From the NCBI RefSeq assembly GCF_007828865.1, contig NZ_VIVK01000001.1, positions 4,712,001 to 4,776,000 of the forward strand: a stretch of 64,000 bases of DNA, given 5' to 3'. The notes below the pieces were generated by a model, which saw nothing but the letters and a program-made list of their open reading frames with translations, did no database searches and was not told where the DNA came from. Each line of letters starts with the position of its first letter. The stretch's first letter is position 1. The stretch is from Kribbella amoyensis. GTDB lineage: Bacteria > Actinomycetota > Actinomycetes > Propionibacteriales > Kribbellaceae. Below are positions 1 to 7,784 of the stretch, piece after piece. The translations under genes and the position numbers were made by a program.

Positions 1-2
1 AC

Positions 3-53
3 ATCGACGGCCTGGAGAAGTTCGCCACCTATGTCCGCGGCCTCCAACGGTGA
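3..53 (+). CDS. 3' end of an unidentified gene (partial)
   Basis: An open frame enters from the left edge and ends at TGA 51-53. Its last residues read [16 protein letters not shown]. It stops 52 bp before the S18 start on the same strand, so the two may be co-transcribed. In many actinobacteria cysteine-free S18 lies with other zinc-independent ribosomal proteins or a CobW-type GTPase. The 16 residues visible are too few to say whether this is one of those. Confidence 0.4.
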   Translation: MDGLEKFATYVRGLQR

Positions 54-105
54 ACCCGTCCGCGAACGAGCACCGGAACGAGTGCCGCGAGGAAGGAGGC
101 CAGTG

Positions 106-351
106 ATGGCCCGACGAGGAGTGGGTCCGGCCGGCAGGACGGAGGTGAGGCAGAACCCTCTCGTCCGCGACGGCGTGACCGTGATCGACTACAAGGACAC
201 GGCGCTGCTGCGGAAGTTCATCTCCGACCGTGGCAAGATCCGATCGCGGCGCGTCACCGGCCTGACCGTGCAACAGCAGAAGCAGGTCTCCCGAGCGATC
301 AAGAACGCCCGAGAGATGGCGCTCCTGCCGTACCACTCATCCCAGCGCTGA
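106..351 (+). CDS. rpsR: 30S ribosomal protein S18, cysteine-free (zinc-independent) paralogue
   Basis: An 81-residue bS18 protein of the small ribosomal subunit. The family core is plain: [19 protein letters not shown], then [20 protein letters not shown] and [13 protein letters not shown]. The start at ATG 106 is chosen because GGAAGGAGG lies at 91-99; an in-frame ATG at 31 has no comparable site. The protein has no cysteine, whereas the usual actinobacterial S18 carries a Cys pair near the N-terminus and another Cys after RVTG. This is therefore the C-minus form, which in related bacteria is made when zinc is scarce under Zur control. No Zur box is visible here, so that regulation is inferred from the family. 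Confidence 0.93.
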   Translation: MARRGVGPAGRTEVRQNPLVRDGVTVIDYKDTALLRKFISDRGKIRSRRVTGLTVQQQKQVSRAIKNAREMALLPYHSSQR

Positions 352-359
352 GCTCTTCT

Positions 360-436
360 GACCTGTGCGGTTGGGTCGAGCTCCCAGCCGGGCGGTTGGC
401 CGTATGCGTGACGGCATGCGGCCAACGGCACAGGTC
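360..436. terminator. Nested inverted repeat between convergent genes, probable bidirectional terminator
   Basis: An inner stem pairs 395-407 with 414-426 (13 bp, one G-T pair) across a 6-nt loop. An outer pair matches GACCTGTGC at 360-368 with GCACAGGTC at 428-436. It lies 9-85 bp after the S18 stop and about 110 bp beyond the stop of the oppositely oriented beta-helix gene. No T-run follows, which is usual in G+C-rich actinobacteria. Confidence 0.7.
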
Positions 437-543
437 CTTCCAGGCGACCGAGCCGTCGCGCCGGACCTCATCGGTTCGGCGTCAGGCGTCGCCCGTGTCG
501 CCGCCGGTTGCACCGCTCATACCGATGCCGCCTGCCAGTTGGT

Positions 544-2673
544 TCAGCGGGTGGTGAACTTGCTGTCGGTGTCGTAGCCGGCTTGGCGCCACTGGGTGGC
601 GGTGTACCAGCGGCCGGCTTTCTGGAAGCGGTTGGCGGTGAGGCTGTCCAGGAGATACGTGTTGCCTCTCAGGGTGACCTCGCCGGGTGGGATGGCGGCG
701 CCGGAGTTCTGCACGAGTCCGGTGGACGTGGTGCCGCGGTCCATCGTGACCTGGTTGCCGGTGACGATCACGTCGCGGAGGAGGTTGCGTCCCCAGGGTC
801 CGTCGCCCCGAGTGCGGGACTGGATCGAGATCCCGTTCACGTTGTCGGCGACCGTGTTGTAGCGGACCCGAACGTTCGCCGACGTGTTGACGTTGATCCC
901 GCCGCCGTCCCACAAGGACGTCCCGGAACCACGACCGGTACCGAAGCCGTTGCCCCTGACCACGTTGGACTCGACCACCCCGTTCCGGCCGATCTCGTAC
1001 CGAACGCCGTCGGCTGCATTGTCGACAATCTCGTTGTTCGCGAAGGTCCGGCCGTCGTCGTAGGCGTCGCTCCACAGGCCGACGCCCTTGTTGGCCTTGA
1101 TCAGGTTCCGCGAGACCGAACCGCCGGTGGACCAGGTGGTCTTGATGCCGCCGGACTCCCAGTCGGCGATCCAGAATCCGTCGGTGTTGTTGCTGCTGAT
1201 CTCGTTGCTGGTGATGGTCGCGTTCACGCTGCTGTACTGACCGGCGCCGAGTTGGCCGTTGTGGTGGATCAAGTTCTTCTCCAGGACGGCCCGGTCGGCG
1301 TTGACGAGCATGGCGCCGATCGCGTGGTTCCAGCGGATCTCGTTCGCGGACACCGTCCAGCTGGGACCGAGGACCACCGCGCCGCCCTGCGGTGCGGAGG
1401 CGAAGTGCTCGACGGTCAGGCCGCGCACCGTCACGGTGGATGCGTCGGACTCGATCGCGGTCTCGGTCTTCGACATCTCGACCGACTTCCCGGCCGGGTT
1501 GTCGCCGACGTAGACGAGATTGTTCGCGTAGTCGCCGAAGAAGGTGCCAGAGGCAACCTTGTCTCGACTGGCGACGCGCTGCAGGTGCTTGCCGTTGAGG
1601 AAGAGCTGCTCGCGGAGGTAGCAGATGTTCGCGACGTTGTCCTCGCACTGCCCCGTCCGCGCGTACGCCGCGGGCAGCACGCCCTTCGTCACCCAGTCGC
1701 CACCGGTTGCGGTCCACCGGGTGAGTCGGACTGATCCGGTGAGAATCGCGCCCTGGTCGCTGGCGAGCACCTGGTTCGTCTTCGGCTTGAGGGTGCGCGT
1801 GATCCGGTGCAGGCCGGCGGCGAAGCAGAACGTGGTTCCGTTCGGATGATTGTCAACAATCTCCGCGGCGTCCTGTGTGGGCGCGATTCGGACGCCGGTA
1901 CAGGCGGGCGCCTGAGAAGGGCCGGCTTGGATTGCGTCGGCGCCGAGGCCCGGTGGAGGCGGATCATCGAGCGGACTGCGCGGCCTGGTCGGCAGACTCG
2001 TCGGCCCGATCGGCTTATCCGTCGGAGTGGTGGGCCGGTCAGTCTGACCGTAGCCGCCGGCTGCTCCGCTCTGGAGCCCATAGTCATTCGTCGGATTGTC
2101 GATTGTCGACTCGCCGCCGGTCGACATGCCGCCTCTCGACATATCGCCGGTCGACATGCCTCTGGTCCACACGTCGTCGGCCGACTCGCCACCGGGCGTG
2201 CCGTTTGCGGTCGTGCCGTCCCCGGCGGCCCCACCGGAGCTGGTGTAGTGCTCGTTGGTCGAGGGGTCGCTTGTGCTTCCGTTCGCGCTGTCGCCGCCGG
2301 TGTCGTTGCTGGTGGCGGTGATCCATTCGTTCCCGTTCGTCGCGCCTCCGTTCGCGGCGTTCGGGAAGGACTGCCCCGGGGAGTTCGGGGCGTTCGACCG
2401 TCGGAGCCGGTCCGGGTTGGACGGGGACAGGCTCTGCGCGGCCGGGGATGCGGACCAGGGCGGTTCGAGGAACGCCAGGAACGGATCAGCTGCTGCGGGC
2501 GTATCAGGCCGGCCGGGCTCGGCGGCGTCTCGCGCTGCCTGTGTTGGGTCTGCGGCGCGGGGTGCTGATTGCGCGGGACCTGGTGTTCCGGCGGCTGCGG
2601 TTGCTGTTGGTGCCGCTGGGGTCAGAGCTATGGCGCTGAGGGCGACGATGGTGATGGTCGCTGGATTCTTCAC
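544..2673 (-). CDS. Secreted right-handed parallel beta-helix protein, copy 1
   Basis: A 709-residue exported protein. The GTG start at 2673 is preferred because GGAGG lies at 2680-2684; the frame stays open further upstream without a site. Residues 1 to about 28 are a signal peptide ending in TATAAA. Residues 30-250 are Ser/Thr/Gly/Asn-rich low complexity. From about residue 260 there is a pectate-lyase-like beta-helix with repeated short turns such as NEIRWNHAIGAMLVNADRA, ending TTR. Such helices occur in polysaccharide lyases, epimerases and surface adhesins; I see no lyase-specific catalytic signature, so the activity is unknown. It is a tandem paralogue of the gene at 3011-4732 over its last 450 residues. 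Two exact copies of the window-wide palindrome fall inside it (1018-1029, 1849-1860), both encoding Ile-Val-Asp-Asn. Confidence 0.8.
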   Translation of the reverse strand: MKNPATITIVALSAIALTPAAPTATAAAGTPGPAQSAPRAADPTQAARDAAEPGRPDTPAAADPFLAFLEPPWSASPAAQSLSPSNPDRLRRSNAPNSPGQSFPNAANGGATNGNEWITATSNDTGGDSANGSTSDPSTNEHYTSSGGAAGDGTTANGTPGGESADDVWTRGMSTGDMSRGGMSTGGESTIDNPTNDYGLQSGAAGGYGQTDRPTTPTDKPIGPTSLPTRPRSPLDDPPPPGLGADAIQAGPSQAPACTGVRIAPTQDAAEIVDNHPNGTTFCFAAGLHRITRTLKPKTNQVLASDQGAILTGSVRLTRWTATGGDWVTKGVLPAAYARTGQCEDNVANICYLREQLFLNGKHLQRVASRDKVASGTFFGDYANNLVYVGDNPAGKSVEMSKTETAIESDASTVTVRGLTVEHFASAPQGGAVVLGPSWTVSANEIRWNHAIGAMLVNADRAVLEKNLIHHNGQLGAGQYSSVNATITSNEISSNNTDGFWIADWESGGIKTTWSTGGSVSRNLIKANKGVGLWSDAYDDGRTFANNEIVDNAADGVRYEIGRNGVVESNVVRGNGFGTGRGSGTSLWDGGGINVNTSANVRVRYNTVADNVNGISIQSRTRGDGPWGRNLLRDVIVTGNQVTMDRGTTSTGLVQNSGAAIPPGEVTLRGNTYLLDSLTANRFQKAGRWYTATQWRQAGYDTDSKFTTR
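1018..1029. repeat. Exact copy of palindrome ATTGTCGACAAT (intragenic)
   Basis: Lies inside beta-helix gene 1 and encodes IVDN with the rare codons ATT and AAT. A GTTGAC-centre version lies in the same gene at 1849-1860. Confidence 0.9.
1849..1860. repeat. Exact copy of palindrome, GTC-AAC centre (intragenic)
   Basis: ATTGTCAACAAT in beta-helix gene 1, again encoding Ile-Val-Asp-Asn. Two tandem half-sites (ATTGTCGATTGTCGAC) follow at 2095-2110 in the same gene. Confidence 0.9.
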
Positions 2674-3010
2674 GGTGTGCCTCCGGGGTTGGTCTCTTGT
2701 CTGCACCCCCCATTGGTGCGGCCGCAGAGACCTAGTACCTGGAGAAACCGTTCAGCTGTGTGAAGTTGTGCATGGTGCCCCCGTGTTCGGGCCGGTGGCA
2801 ACGACCGGACCCGGTGGATTCGGTTGCTGTGGGCAATACGTTGCCGAGGGCACTGAGTCTATTGCGGAGAGCGACGAGCCGGAAGGGGTCGCGCGAAGGT
2901 TCTTGCGATGGTGAGGGTTGTCTGCCGGGCCGGGGGGAGGCCCGGCAGACAACCGGTGGGGAGGGTCCGGCGGGAGGAATCCGGATGGGATGAGGCTCGT
3001 GGTGGGCGGC
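2674..3010. other. Gap between the two beta-helix genes
   Basis: This 337-bp stretch has no convincing gene. Its left part is the upstream region of copy 1 with the Shine-Dalgarno at 2680-2684. Its right part is the terminator of copy 2 (2916-2954). No promoter could be assigned. Confidence 0.7.
2916..2954 (-). terminator. Strong intrinsic terminator of beta-helix gene 2
   Basis: A perfect 16-bp stem pairs 2916-2931 with 2939-2954 around the 7-nt loop GGGGGGA. It lies 57 bp past the stop of the leftward gene at 3011, in the right place to end its transcript and insulate copy 1. Confidence 0.85.
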
Positions 3011-4732
3011 TCAATTGGCGGTGAAGGTGGCGCCTGTGTCCAGGCCGGCCTTTTGCCAGCCGGTGGGGGTGAGTTTTGTGCCGAAGCGGGCGAAGCGGGC
3101 GGTGGCGAGGCCGTCGAGGATGTAGCGGTTGCCGGTGAAGGTGAGTTGGCCGGCTGGGACGGGGGAGCCCGAGTTCTGCACCATGCCGGTGGCTTGGGTG
3201 CCGCCGGTCATCTTGATCAGGTTGTTGGTGACGCGGACGTTGCGGAGGACGTACAGGCCCCAGGGGCCGTCGCCGCGGGTGCGGGACTGGATCGTGATGC
3301 CGTTGACGTTGCCGCTGACGGTGTTGTTGCGGACCTGGACGTTGGACGAGGTGTTGACGTTGATGCCGCCGCCGTCCCACAGCGAGGTCCCGGAGCCACG
3401 GCCGGTGCCGAAGCCGTTGCCGGTGATCGTGTTGTTCTCGATGACACCGTTGCGGCTGATCTCGAATCGGATCCCGTCCGCCGCATTGTCGACAATCCGG
3501 TTGTTGCTGATCACCCGGCCGTCGTCGGCGACGTCGGCCCACATCCCGACGCCGAGGTTGTCGCGGATCAGGTTGCCGCTGACGGTGCCGGACGAGCGGG
3601 TCGACTTCATCCCGCCGGACTCCCAGTCGGCGATCCAGAAGCCGTCGGTGTTGTTGGCGCTGATCACGTTCGCCGACACGGTCGCGTTCGCCGAGCTGTA
3701 CTGGCCGAGGCCGAGCTGACCGTTGTGGTGGACCAGATTCCGCTCGATCCGGGCGTTGTCGGCGTTCACCAGCATCAGGCCGACCGACTTGTTCCAGCGG
3801 ACCTCGTTCGCCTTCACCTTCCAGCCCGGACCGGAGACGAGCGCACCGGCCTGGGCGGCGCTGGCGAAGTGCTCGATGGTGAGGCCGCGGACCGTGACGC
3901 CCGGCTGGTTCGACTCGATCGCGGTCGCCGTCTTCGCCATCTCGACCGCGCGGCCGACCGGGTTGCTGCCGAGGTAGATCGCGTCCGCGGCGTAATCGGC
4001 GTAGAACGTGCCGGCCTTGACGGCGCCGAGGGAGGCGACCCGGGTGAGGTGGGCGCCGTCGAGGTACAGCTGCTCGCGGAGACTGCAGATGTTCGCGGCG
4101 TCGTCCTCGCACTGCCCCGCCTTGCCGTACGCCGAGGGCAGCGCGCCGCGGAGTACCCAGGCCGCGCCCGACTTGCTCCAGCCGGTCAGCGGGATCGAAC
4201 CGGTGAGGACGGCCCGCGACGCGCTCGCGAGCGTCTGACCCGACTTCGGCCGGATCGTCTCGGTGATGCGGTGCAGGCCGGCGGTGAAACAGAACGTCGT
4301 ACCGGCGGGGTGGGCGTTGACCACGGACTGCGCGTTCTGGCTCGGCTTGATCGAGACGCCGCTGCACGGTCCGGCCTTGGAGGGTCCCGCGCTTCCGTCG
4401 CCGACGACCGGCTTCGTCGTACCGGTGCCAGTACCAGGGCCAGTACCGGTCGTCTTGGTCGCCTTCGGAGCGGTCGGACTCGCCTTAGGCGCAGCCGTCT
4501 TGCCCGGAGGCGTGACCGTTGGCGGCTTGGTCGACACGGTGCCCGGCGGCTGAGTCGAGGGGGAGCTGGGCTGCTTCGAAGGGAGGACGCCCGATCCGCT
4601 CGCGGCCGTGTCCTCGGTACTGCGGGACCTGCCGGCGTCGGCGGCGTTCCGATGGTCGGCGAGGACGGGGTAGGCGACTGCGGCGACAGCGACCACGACG
4701 GCGATGGGGGCTGCCAACAACAACTTCCTCAA
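3011..4732 (-). CDS. Membrane-anchored or secreted beta-helix protein, copy 2
   Basis: A 573-residue protein beginning MRKLLLAAPIAVVVAVAAVA, a signal peptide or uncleaved anchor. The TTG start at 4732 is preferred because GGAGG lies at 4738-4742. Residues 35-125 form a Pro/Thr/Ser/Lys linker resembling a cell-wall-spanning stalk. The remainder is a beta-helix closely parallel to copy 1: both have a CxGVxI opening, a GTTFCF segment with the same cysteine, a QCEDxxANIC pair and the DGGGINVNTS turn. The shared cysteines suggest disulphides in the exported protein. Neighbouring glycan-assembly genes fit a cell-surface role. Substrate and enzymatic activity are unknown. Confidence 0.8.
   Translation of the reverse strand: MRKLLLAAPIAVVVAVAAVAYPVLADHRNAADAGRSRSTEDTAASGSGVLPSKQPSSPSTQPPGTVSTKPPTVTPPGKTAAPKASPTAPKATKTTGTGPGTGTGTTKPVVGDGSAGPSKAGPCSGVSIKPSQNAQSVVNAHPAGTTFCFTAGLHRITETIRPKSGQTLASASRAVLTGSIPLTGWSKSGAAWVLRGALPSAYGKAGQCEDDAANICSLREQLYLDGAHLTRVASLGAVKAGTFYADYAADAIYLGSNPVGRAVEMAKTATAIESNQPGVTVRGLTIEHFASAAQAGALVSGPGWKVKANEVRWNKSVGLMLVNADNARIERNLVHHNGQLGLGQYSSANATVSANVISANNTDGFWIADWESGGMKSTRSSGTVSGNLIRDNLGVGMWADVADDGRVISNNRIVDNAADGIRFEISRNGVIENNTITGNGFGTGRGSGTSLWDGGGINVNTSSNVQVRNNTVSGNVNGITIQSRTRGDGPWGLYVLRNVRVTNNLIKMTGGTQATGMVQNSGSPVPAGQLTFTGNRYILDGLATARFARFGTKLTPTGWQKAGLDTGATFTAN
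3485..3496. repeat. Exact copy of palindrome ATTGTCGACAAT (intragenic)
   Basis: Lies at the position in beta-helix gene 2 equivalent to 1018-1029 in gene 1, encoding IVDNAADG. This pair may be conserved by descent from the gene duplication, so it should count as one independent occurrence. Confidence 0.9.
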
Positions 4733-4827
4733 GTCACCCTCCGGGGCGGATATACCGCACGCGGTCCGGGCTTCCCCACGCCGGAGCACGTGCCAGTTGT
4801 CACCACCTGAGGACTTAGGGTGGTGTC

Positions 4828-6024
4828 ATGCGGGTCGCCATGCTGCACAACCGTTATCGATCGGGTCAACCCAGCGGCGAGAACACGGTCGTCGATCAAA
4901 CGGCTGATTTTCTGCGCGAATCAGGGCACGAAGTCACGTTGTACGCGTGGAACAGCGACGACATCGCGCAGTACGGCCGGAAAGATCGCGCTCTGCTACC
5001 TCTCCGCTCCATCTGGTCACCGGTGACGGAACGCGATTTAACCTTCCGATTGCAAGAATCGCGTCCCGACGTCGTCCACGTGCACAACACGTTCCCGCTG
5101 ATGAGCCCATCGGTCCTGCGGGCCGCGCGCCGGCTGGAGCTCCCGGTCGTGGTCACGTTCCACAATTTCCGGTTGTTGTGCGCGAACGGCGTCCTGCAAC
5201 GCAACGGCGGTCCTTGTGAGGCGTGCATCGGCCGCATTCCGTGGCGTGGTGCCGTGCACGGGTGCTATCGCGATTCCAAGGTGCAGAGCCTGCCGTTGGT
5301 CGCCGGAATCACCGTGCACAACGCCTTGCACACCTGGCCTCGCTATGTCACGACTTTCGTGGCCCCGTCGGAATTCGTCCGGTCCCGTTATGTCGCCGCC
5401 GGGTACGCCGCGGACCAGATCGTGGTGAAGCCCCACGCGGTGCCGTTCTCGGGTGTGGTCCGGGAGGGTGCGGGTGGTCCGGTCGTGTTCCTCGGCCGAC
5501 TGACCGAGGACAAGGGGTTCGCCGACCTGCTCGAGACCTGGGACGCGTCGCTCGGCGAGCTGGTCGTGATCGGTGACGGGCCGCTGCGCGCCGAGGCGGA
5601 CGCGCTGGCTGCCCGCGATTCCTCGGTGCGAGTCCTCGGCGCATTGCCGTGGGACGAGTGCATGGCCGTCCTGCGGACCGCTCGCCTCGTCGTCGTCCCG
5701 GCGCGGTCGTACGAGTCGTTCGGGCTCGTCGTGGTCGAGGCGTTCGCGCATGGGGTACCGGTGGTCGCGTCCAGGATCGGGGCGCTCGCGGAGCTGGTCG
5801 ACGACGGGGAGACCGGGGCGTTGACCGAGCCCGGTGATCGGGAGGGGTTGCGCAAGGCGTTGCGCGTCATCGGCGACCCCGAGACTTCGATAGCCTGCGG
5901 CCAGCGAGCTCGCCAGGTCTATCTCGACCGCTTCACGCCGGAGCGGGACCTGGCGGCGACGGAGAGGATCTACACCGATGCGATCGCCCGGGCAGCCGCC
6001 GGCGACCCCCGCGGCCGGGCCTGA
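4828..6024 (+). CDS. GT4-family glycosyltransferase
   Basis: A 398-residue GT-B retaining glycosyltransferase. The N-terminal acceptor domain starts MRVAMLHNRYRSGQPSGENT and contains VVHVHNTFPL. The C-terminal donor domain has VVFLGRLTEDKGF, VIGDGP and the EX7E-type motif ESFGLVVVE near residue 298. A CxxC pair (GPCEACIG, residues about 130-135) followed by another Cys is typical of one GT4 subgroup and may bind metal. It opens the five-gene cassette running to 8971. The start follows a short inverted repeat (CACCACC 4801-4807, GGTGGTG 4819-4825) rather than a clear ribosome site. Sugar donor and acceptor cannot be told. Confidence 0.88.
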   Translation: MRVAMLHNRYRSGQPSGENTVVDQTADFLRESGHEVTLYAWNSDDIAQYGRKDRALLPLRSIWSPVTERDLTFRLQESRPDVVHVHNTFPLMSPSVLRAARRLELPVVVTFHNFRLLCANGVLQRNGGPCEACIGRIPWRGAVHGCYRDSKVQSLPLVAGITVHNALHTWPRYVTTFVAPSEFVRSRYVAAGYAADQIVVKPHAVPFSGVVREGAGGPVVFLGRLTEDKGFADLLETWDASLGELVVIGDGPLRAEADALAARDSSVRVLGALPWDECMAVLRTARLVVVPARSYESFGLVVVEAFAHGVPVVASRIGALAELVDDGETGALTEPGDREGLRKALRVIGDPETSIACGQRARQVYLDRFTPERDLAATERIYTDAIARAAAGDPRGRA

Positions 6025-6172
6025 CGCACCGCGCGCTGGGGCGAATCCGATCACCCGGTGTAAAGTCCCGGCAAGCCCGGTGGGGGCCGGTCGGCCGGGG
6101 TCCGACCAGGAGCTGGGATCGCAGAAGTCCGGCAGCGTGGCGGGGTCGCGCGGACGAATCCACGGAGGGTCA

Positions 6173-6613
6173 GTGGGGGAGCACACGGTGCGGCAGCGGG
6201 TCGGGTATCTGGCCGGGGTCTTCGACCTGTTCCACGTCGGCCACCTCGACGTGCTCGAACGCGCGCGCGGGTTGTGCGACCGCCTGGTGGTCGGCGTCCT
6301 GTCCGACGACTGGGCCGTCCAGGCCTGGGGCACCCACCCGTTCGTACCACTGGTCGAGCGGGCCCAGATCGTCGAACAGCTGCGGTGCGTCGACGAGGTC
6401 GTCGTGGTCGACGAGATCGAGGCGGCCTGGCTCGCCGACCTGGCCGCCGCCACAGTCTTCGCCGTCGAGGGGACGGACGGCGTACTCGGCCCGGACGAGC
6501 TGCACGGAGTACCCACCGAGCTGATCAGTACCTTGCCGGCCGGACGCGAGTCCCGCAGTCAGATCCTGCGTGCCGCGATCGACCAGCGGCAGTCCCGCAG
6601 CTCCGTCGCATGA
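6173..6613 (+). CDS. Cytidylyltransferase-like protein (TagD/GCT type), first copy
   Basis: A 146-residue nucleotidyltransferase that would activate a small phospho-alcohol with CTP. The first nucleotide-binding signature is GVFDLFHVGHLDVL (HxGH = HVGH). GTG 6173 is the start because CGGAGG stands just before it. The C-terminal signature is SRSQIL rather than the RTxGISTT of classical glycerol-3-phosphate cytidylyltransferase, so the substrate may differ. Its stop overlaps the next start as ATGA at 6610-6613, a sign of coupled translation with the CDP-alcohol phosphotransferase. Confidence 0.82.
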   Translation: MGEHTVRQRVGYLAGVFDLFHVGHLDVLERARGLCDRLVVGVLSDDWAVQAWGTHPFVPLVERAQIVEQLRCVDEVVVVDEIEAAWLADLAAATVFAVEGTDGVLGPDELHGVPTELISTLPAGRESRSQILRAAIDQRQSRSSVA

Positions 6614-7368
6614 GCGGCCGTTCCTTCGGCGCGGTCGTCGCGCAACTCGCGCAGGCGCAGAAGCCGTCGGCCGGGACCCCGGCGTACTCGCGGTTCCTCA
6701 ACCGGCGCCTCGGACGGTACCTGGCCGCGGGCGCGTTCCTGCTCGGCCGGACCCCGAACCAGGTCAGCCTGGCCAGCGGATTCTGCTCGCTGGTGGGGAT
6801 CGGGCTGATCGCGTTGACCGAGCCGAGCGTGCCGTTGGCGATCGGGGTCACGCTGCTGCTGGTCCTCGGCTACGCACTCGACTCCGCCGACGGGCAGCTG
6901 GCCCGGCTCCGCGGTGGCGGGTCGCCGTTGGGCGAGTGGCTGGACCACATGATCGACTGCGTGAAGATCTGCCTGCTGCACAGCGCGGTACTGATCTCGT
7001 TCTTCCGGTTCGATGCTTTCAGCAACGATGTGGTGCTGCTGGTCCCGTTGGCGTACCTGTGCGTGTCGGCGGTGATGTTCTTCGGGTTGATCCTGATCGA
7101 CCAGCTCCGCCGCCGGCACGGTGGGGTGACCGCGAACGTCCGCGGCGACTCGATCGTGAAGTCGTTGCTGATAGCACCGACCGACTACGGCATCCTGTGC
7201 CTGGTGTTCCTCGCGTTCGGGTGGCCGACGGCGTTCGTCCTCCTGTACGGGCTGTTGCTGGCGGCGAACCTGCTGTTCCTCCTGGCCGCGATCGCCAAGT
7301 GGTACCGGGAGATGGCCGCACTGCGGCCGGCCGCGCAGGTCCCGTCTTCGCCCGGGACGGCCGGCTGA
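6610..7368 (+). CDS. CDP-alcohol phosphatidyltransferase family protein
   Basis: A 252-residue integral membrane enzyme that transfers a phospho-alcohol from a CDP-alcohol to an acceptor hydroxyl. The family motif D-x2-DG-x2-AR-x8-G-x3-D-x3-D is complete: DSADGQLAR, then G, D and D within GEWLDHMID (residues about 95-120). At least five hydrophobic segments surround it. It is flanked and overlapped by two cytidylyltransferases (ATGA upstream, TGATG downstream), so its CDP-linked substrate is probably made by one or both. Candidates are CDP-glycerol, CDP-inositol or another polyol. It is unlikely to be a housekeeping phospholipid synthase. Confidence 0.88.
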   Translation: MSGRSFGAVVAQLAQAQKPSAGTPAYSRFLNRRLGRYLAAGAFLLGRTPNQVSLASGFCSLVGIGLIALTEPSVPLAIGVTLLLVLGYALDSADGQLARLRGGGSPLGEWLDHMIDCVKICLLHSAVLISFFRFDAFSNDVVLLVPLAYLCVSAVMFFGLILIDQLRRRHGGVTANVRGDSIVKSLLIAPTDYGILCLVFLAFGWPTAFVLLYGLLLAANLLFLLAAIAKWYREMAALRPAAQVPSSPGTAG

Positions 7369-7784
7369 TGGGCGTCGTCGGTTACGCGCCCGGCGTGTAC
7401 GACATGTTCCACATCGGTCATCTCAACATCCTGCGGCGCGCCCGCGAACACTGCGACCACCTGATCGCCGGGGTGGTCGAGGACGACGTCGTGACCCGGA
7501 TCAAGGGCCGGCCGCCGGTGGTGCCGCAGGACGAGCGGATGGAGGTCGTCAGCGCGATCGGGATCGTCGACGAGGTGGTCTCGGACTGGTCCAGCGACAA
7601 GTTCGAGCTGTGGAAGCAACTGCGGTACGACGTGCTGTTCAAGGGCGACGACTGGAAAGGGACCGAGAAGGGTCTCCGGCTGGAGAAGCTGCTCGGCGAG
7701 GTCGGCGCCCGCGTGCACTACTTCCCGTACACGGCCTCCACCTCCAGTACCGATCTGCGCCGGCTGCTGGAGGGCACCCTCTGA
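7368..7784 (+). CDS. Cytidylyltransferase-like protein (TagD/GCT type), second copy
   Basis: A 138-residue nucleotidyltransferase with GVYDMFHIGHLNIL (HIGH) and a C-terminal TASTSSTDLR that resembles the ISTTxI signature better than the first copy does. KGRPPVVPQDERMEV and KGDDWKGT match glycerol-3-phosphate cytidylyltransferases. It overlaps both neighbours by one base (TGATG at 7366-7370 and again at 7782-7786). Only about a third of residues appear shared with the copy at 6173, so two different CDP-alcohols, or one active and one regulatory enzyme, are possible. Confidence 0.84.
   Translation: MGVVGYAPGVYDMFHIGHLNILRRAREHCDHLIAGVVEDDVVTRIKGRPPVVPQDERMEVVSAIGIVDEVVSDWSSDKFELWKQLRYDVLFKGDDWKGTEKGLRLEKLLGEVGARVHYFPYTASTSSTDLRRLLEGTL

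Noticed and set aside
2918-4810. A 630-residue open frame on the plus strand opposite beta-helix gene 2
   Set aside because: Its translation is Ala/Gly/Asp/Arg repeats with no family features, and the minus strand encodes a coherent exported protein; it is an antisense artefact of high third-position G+C.
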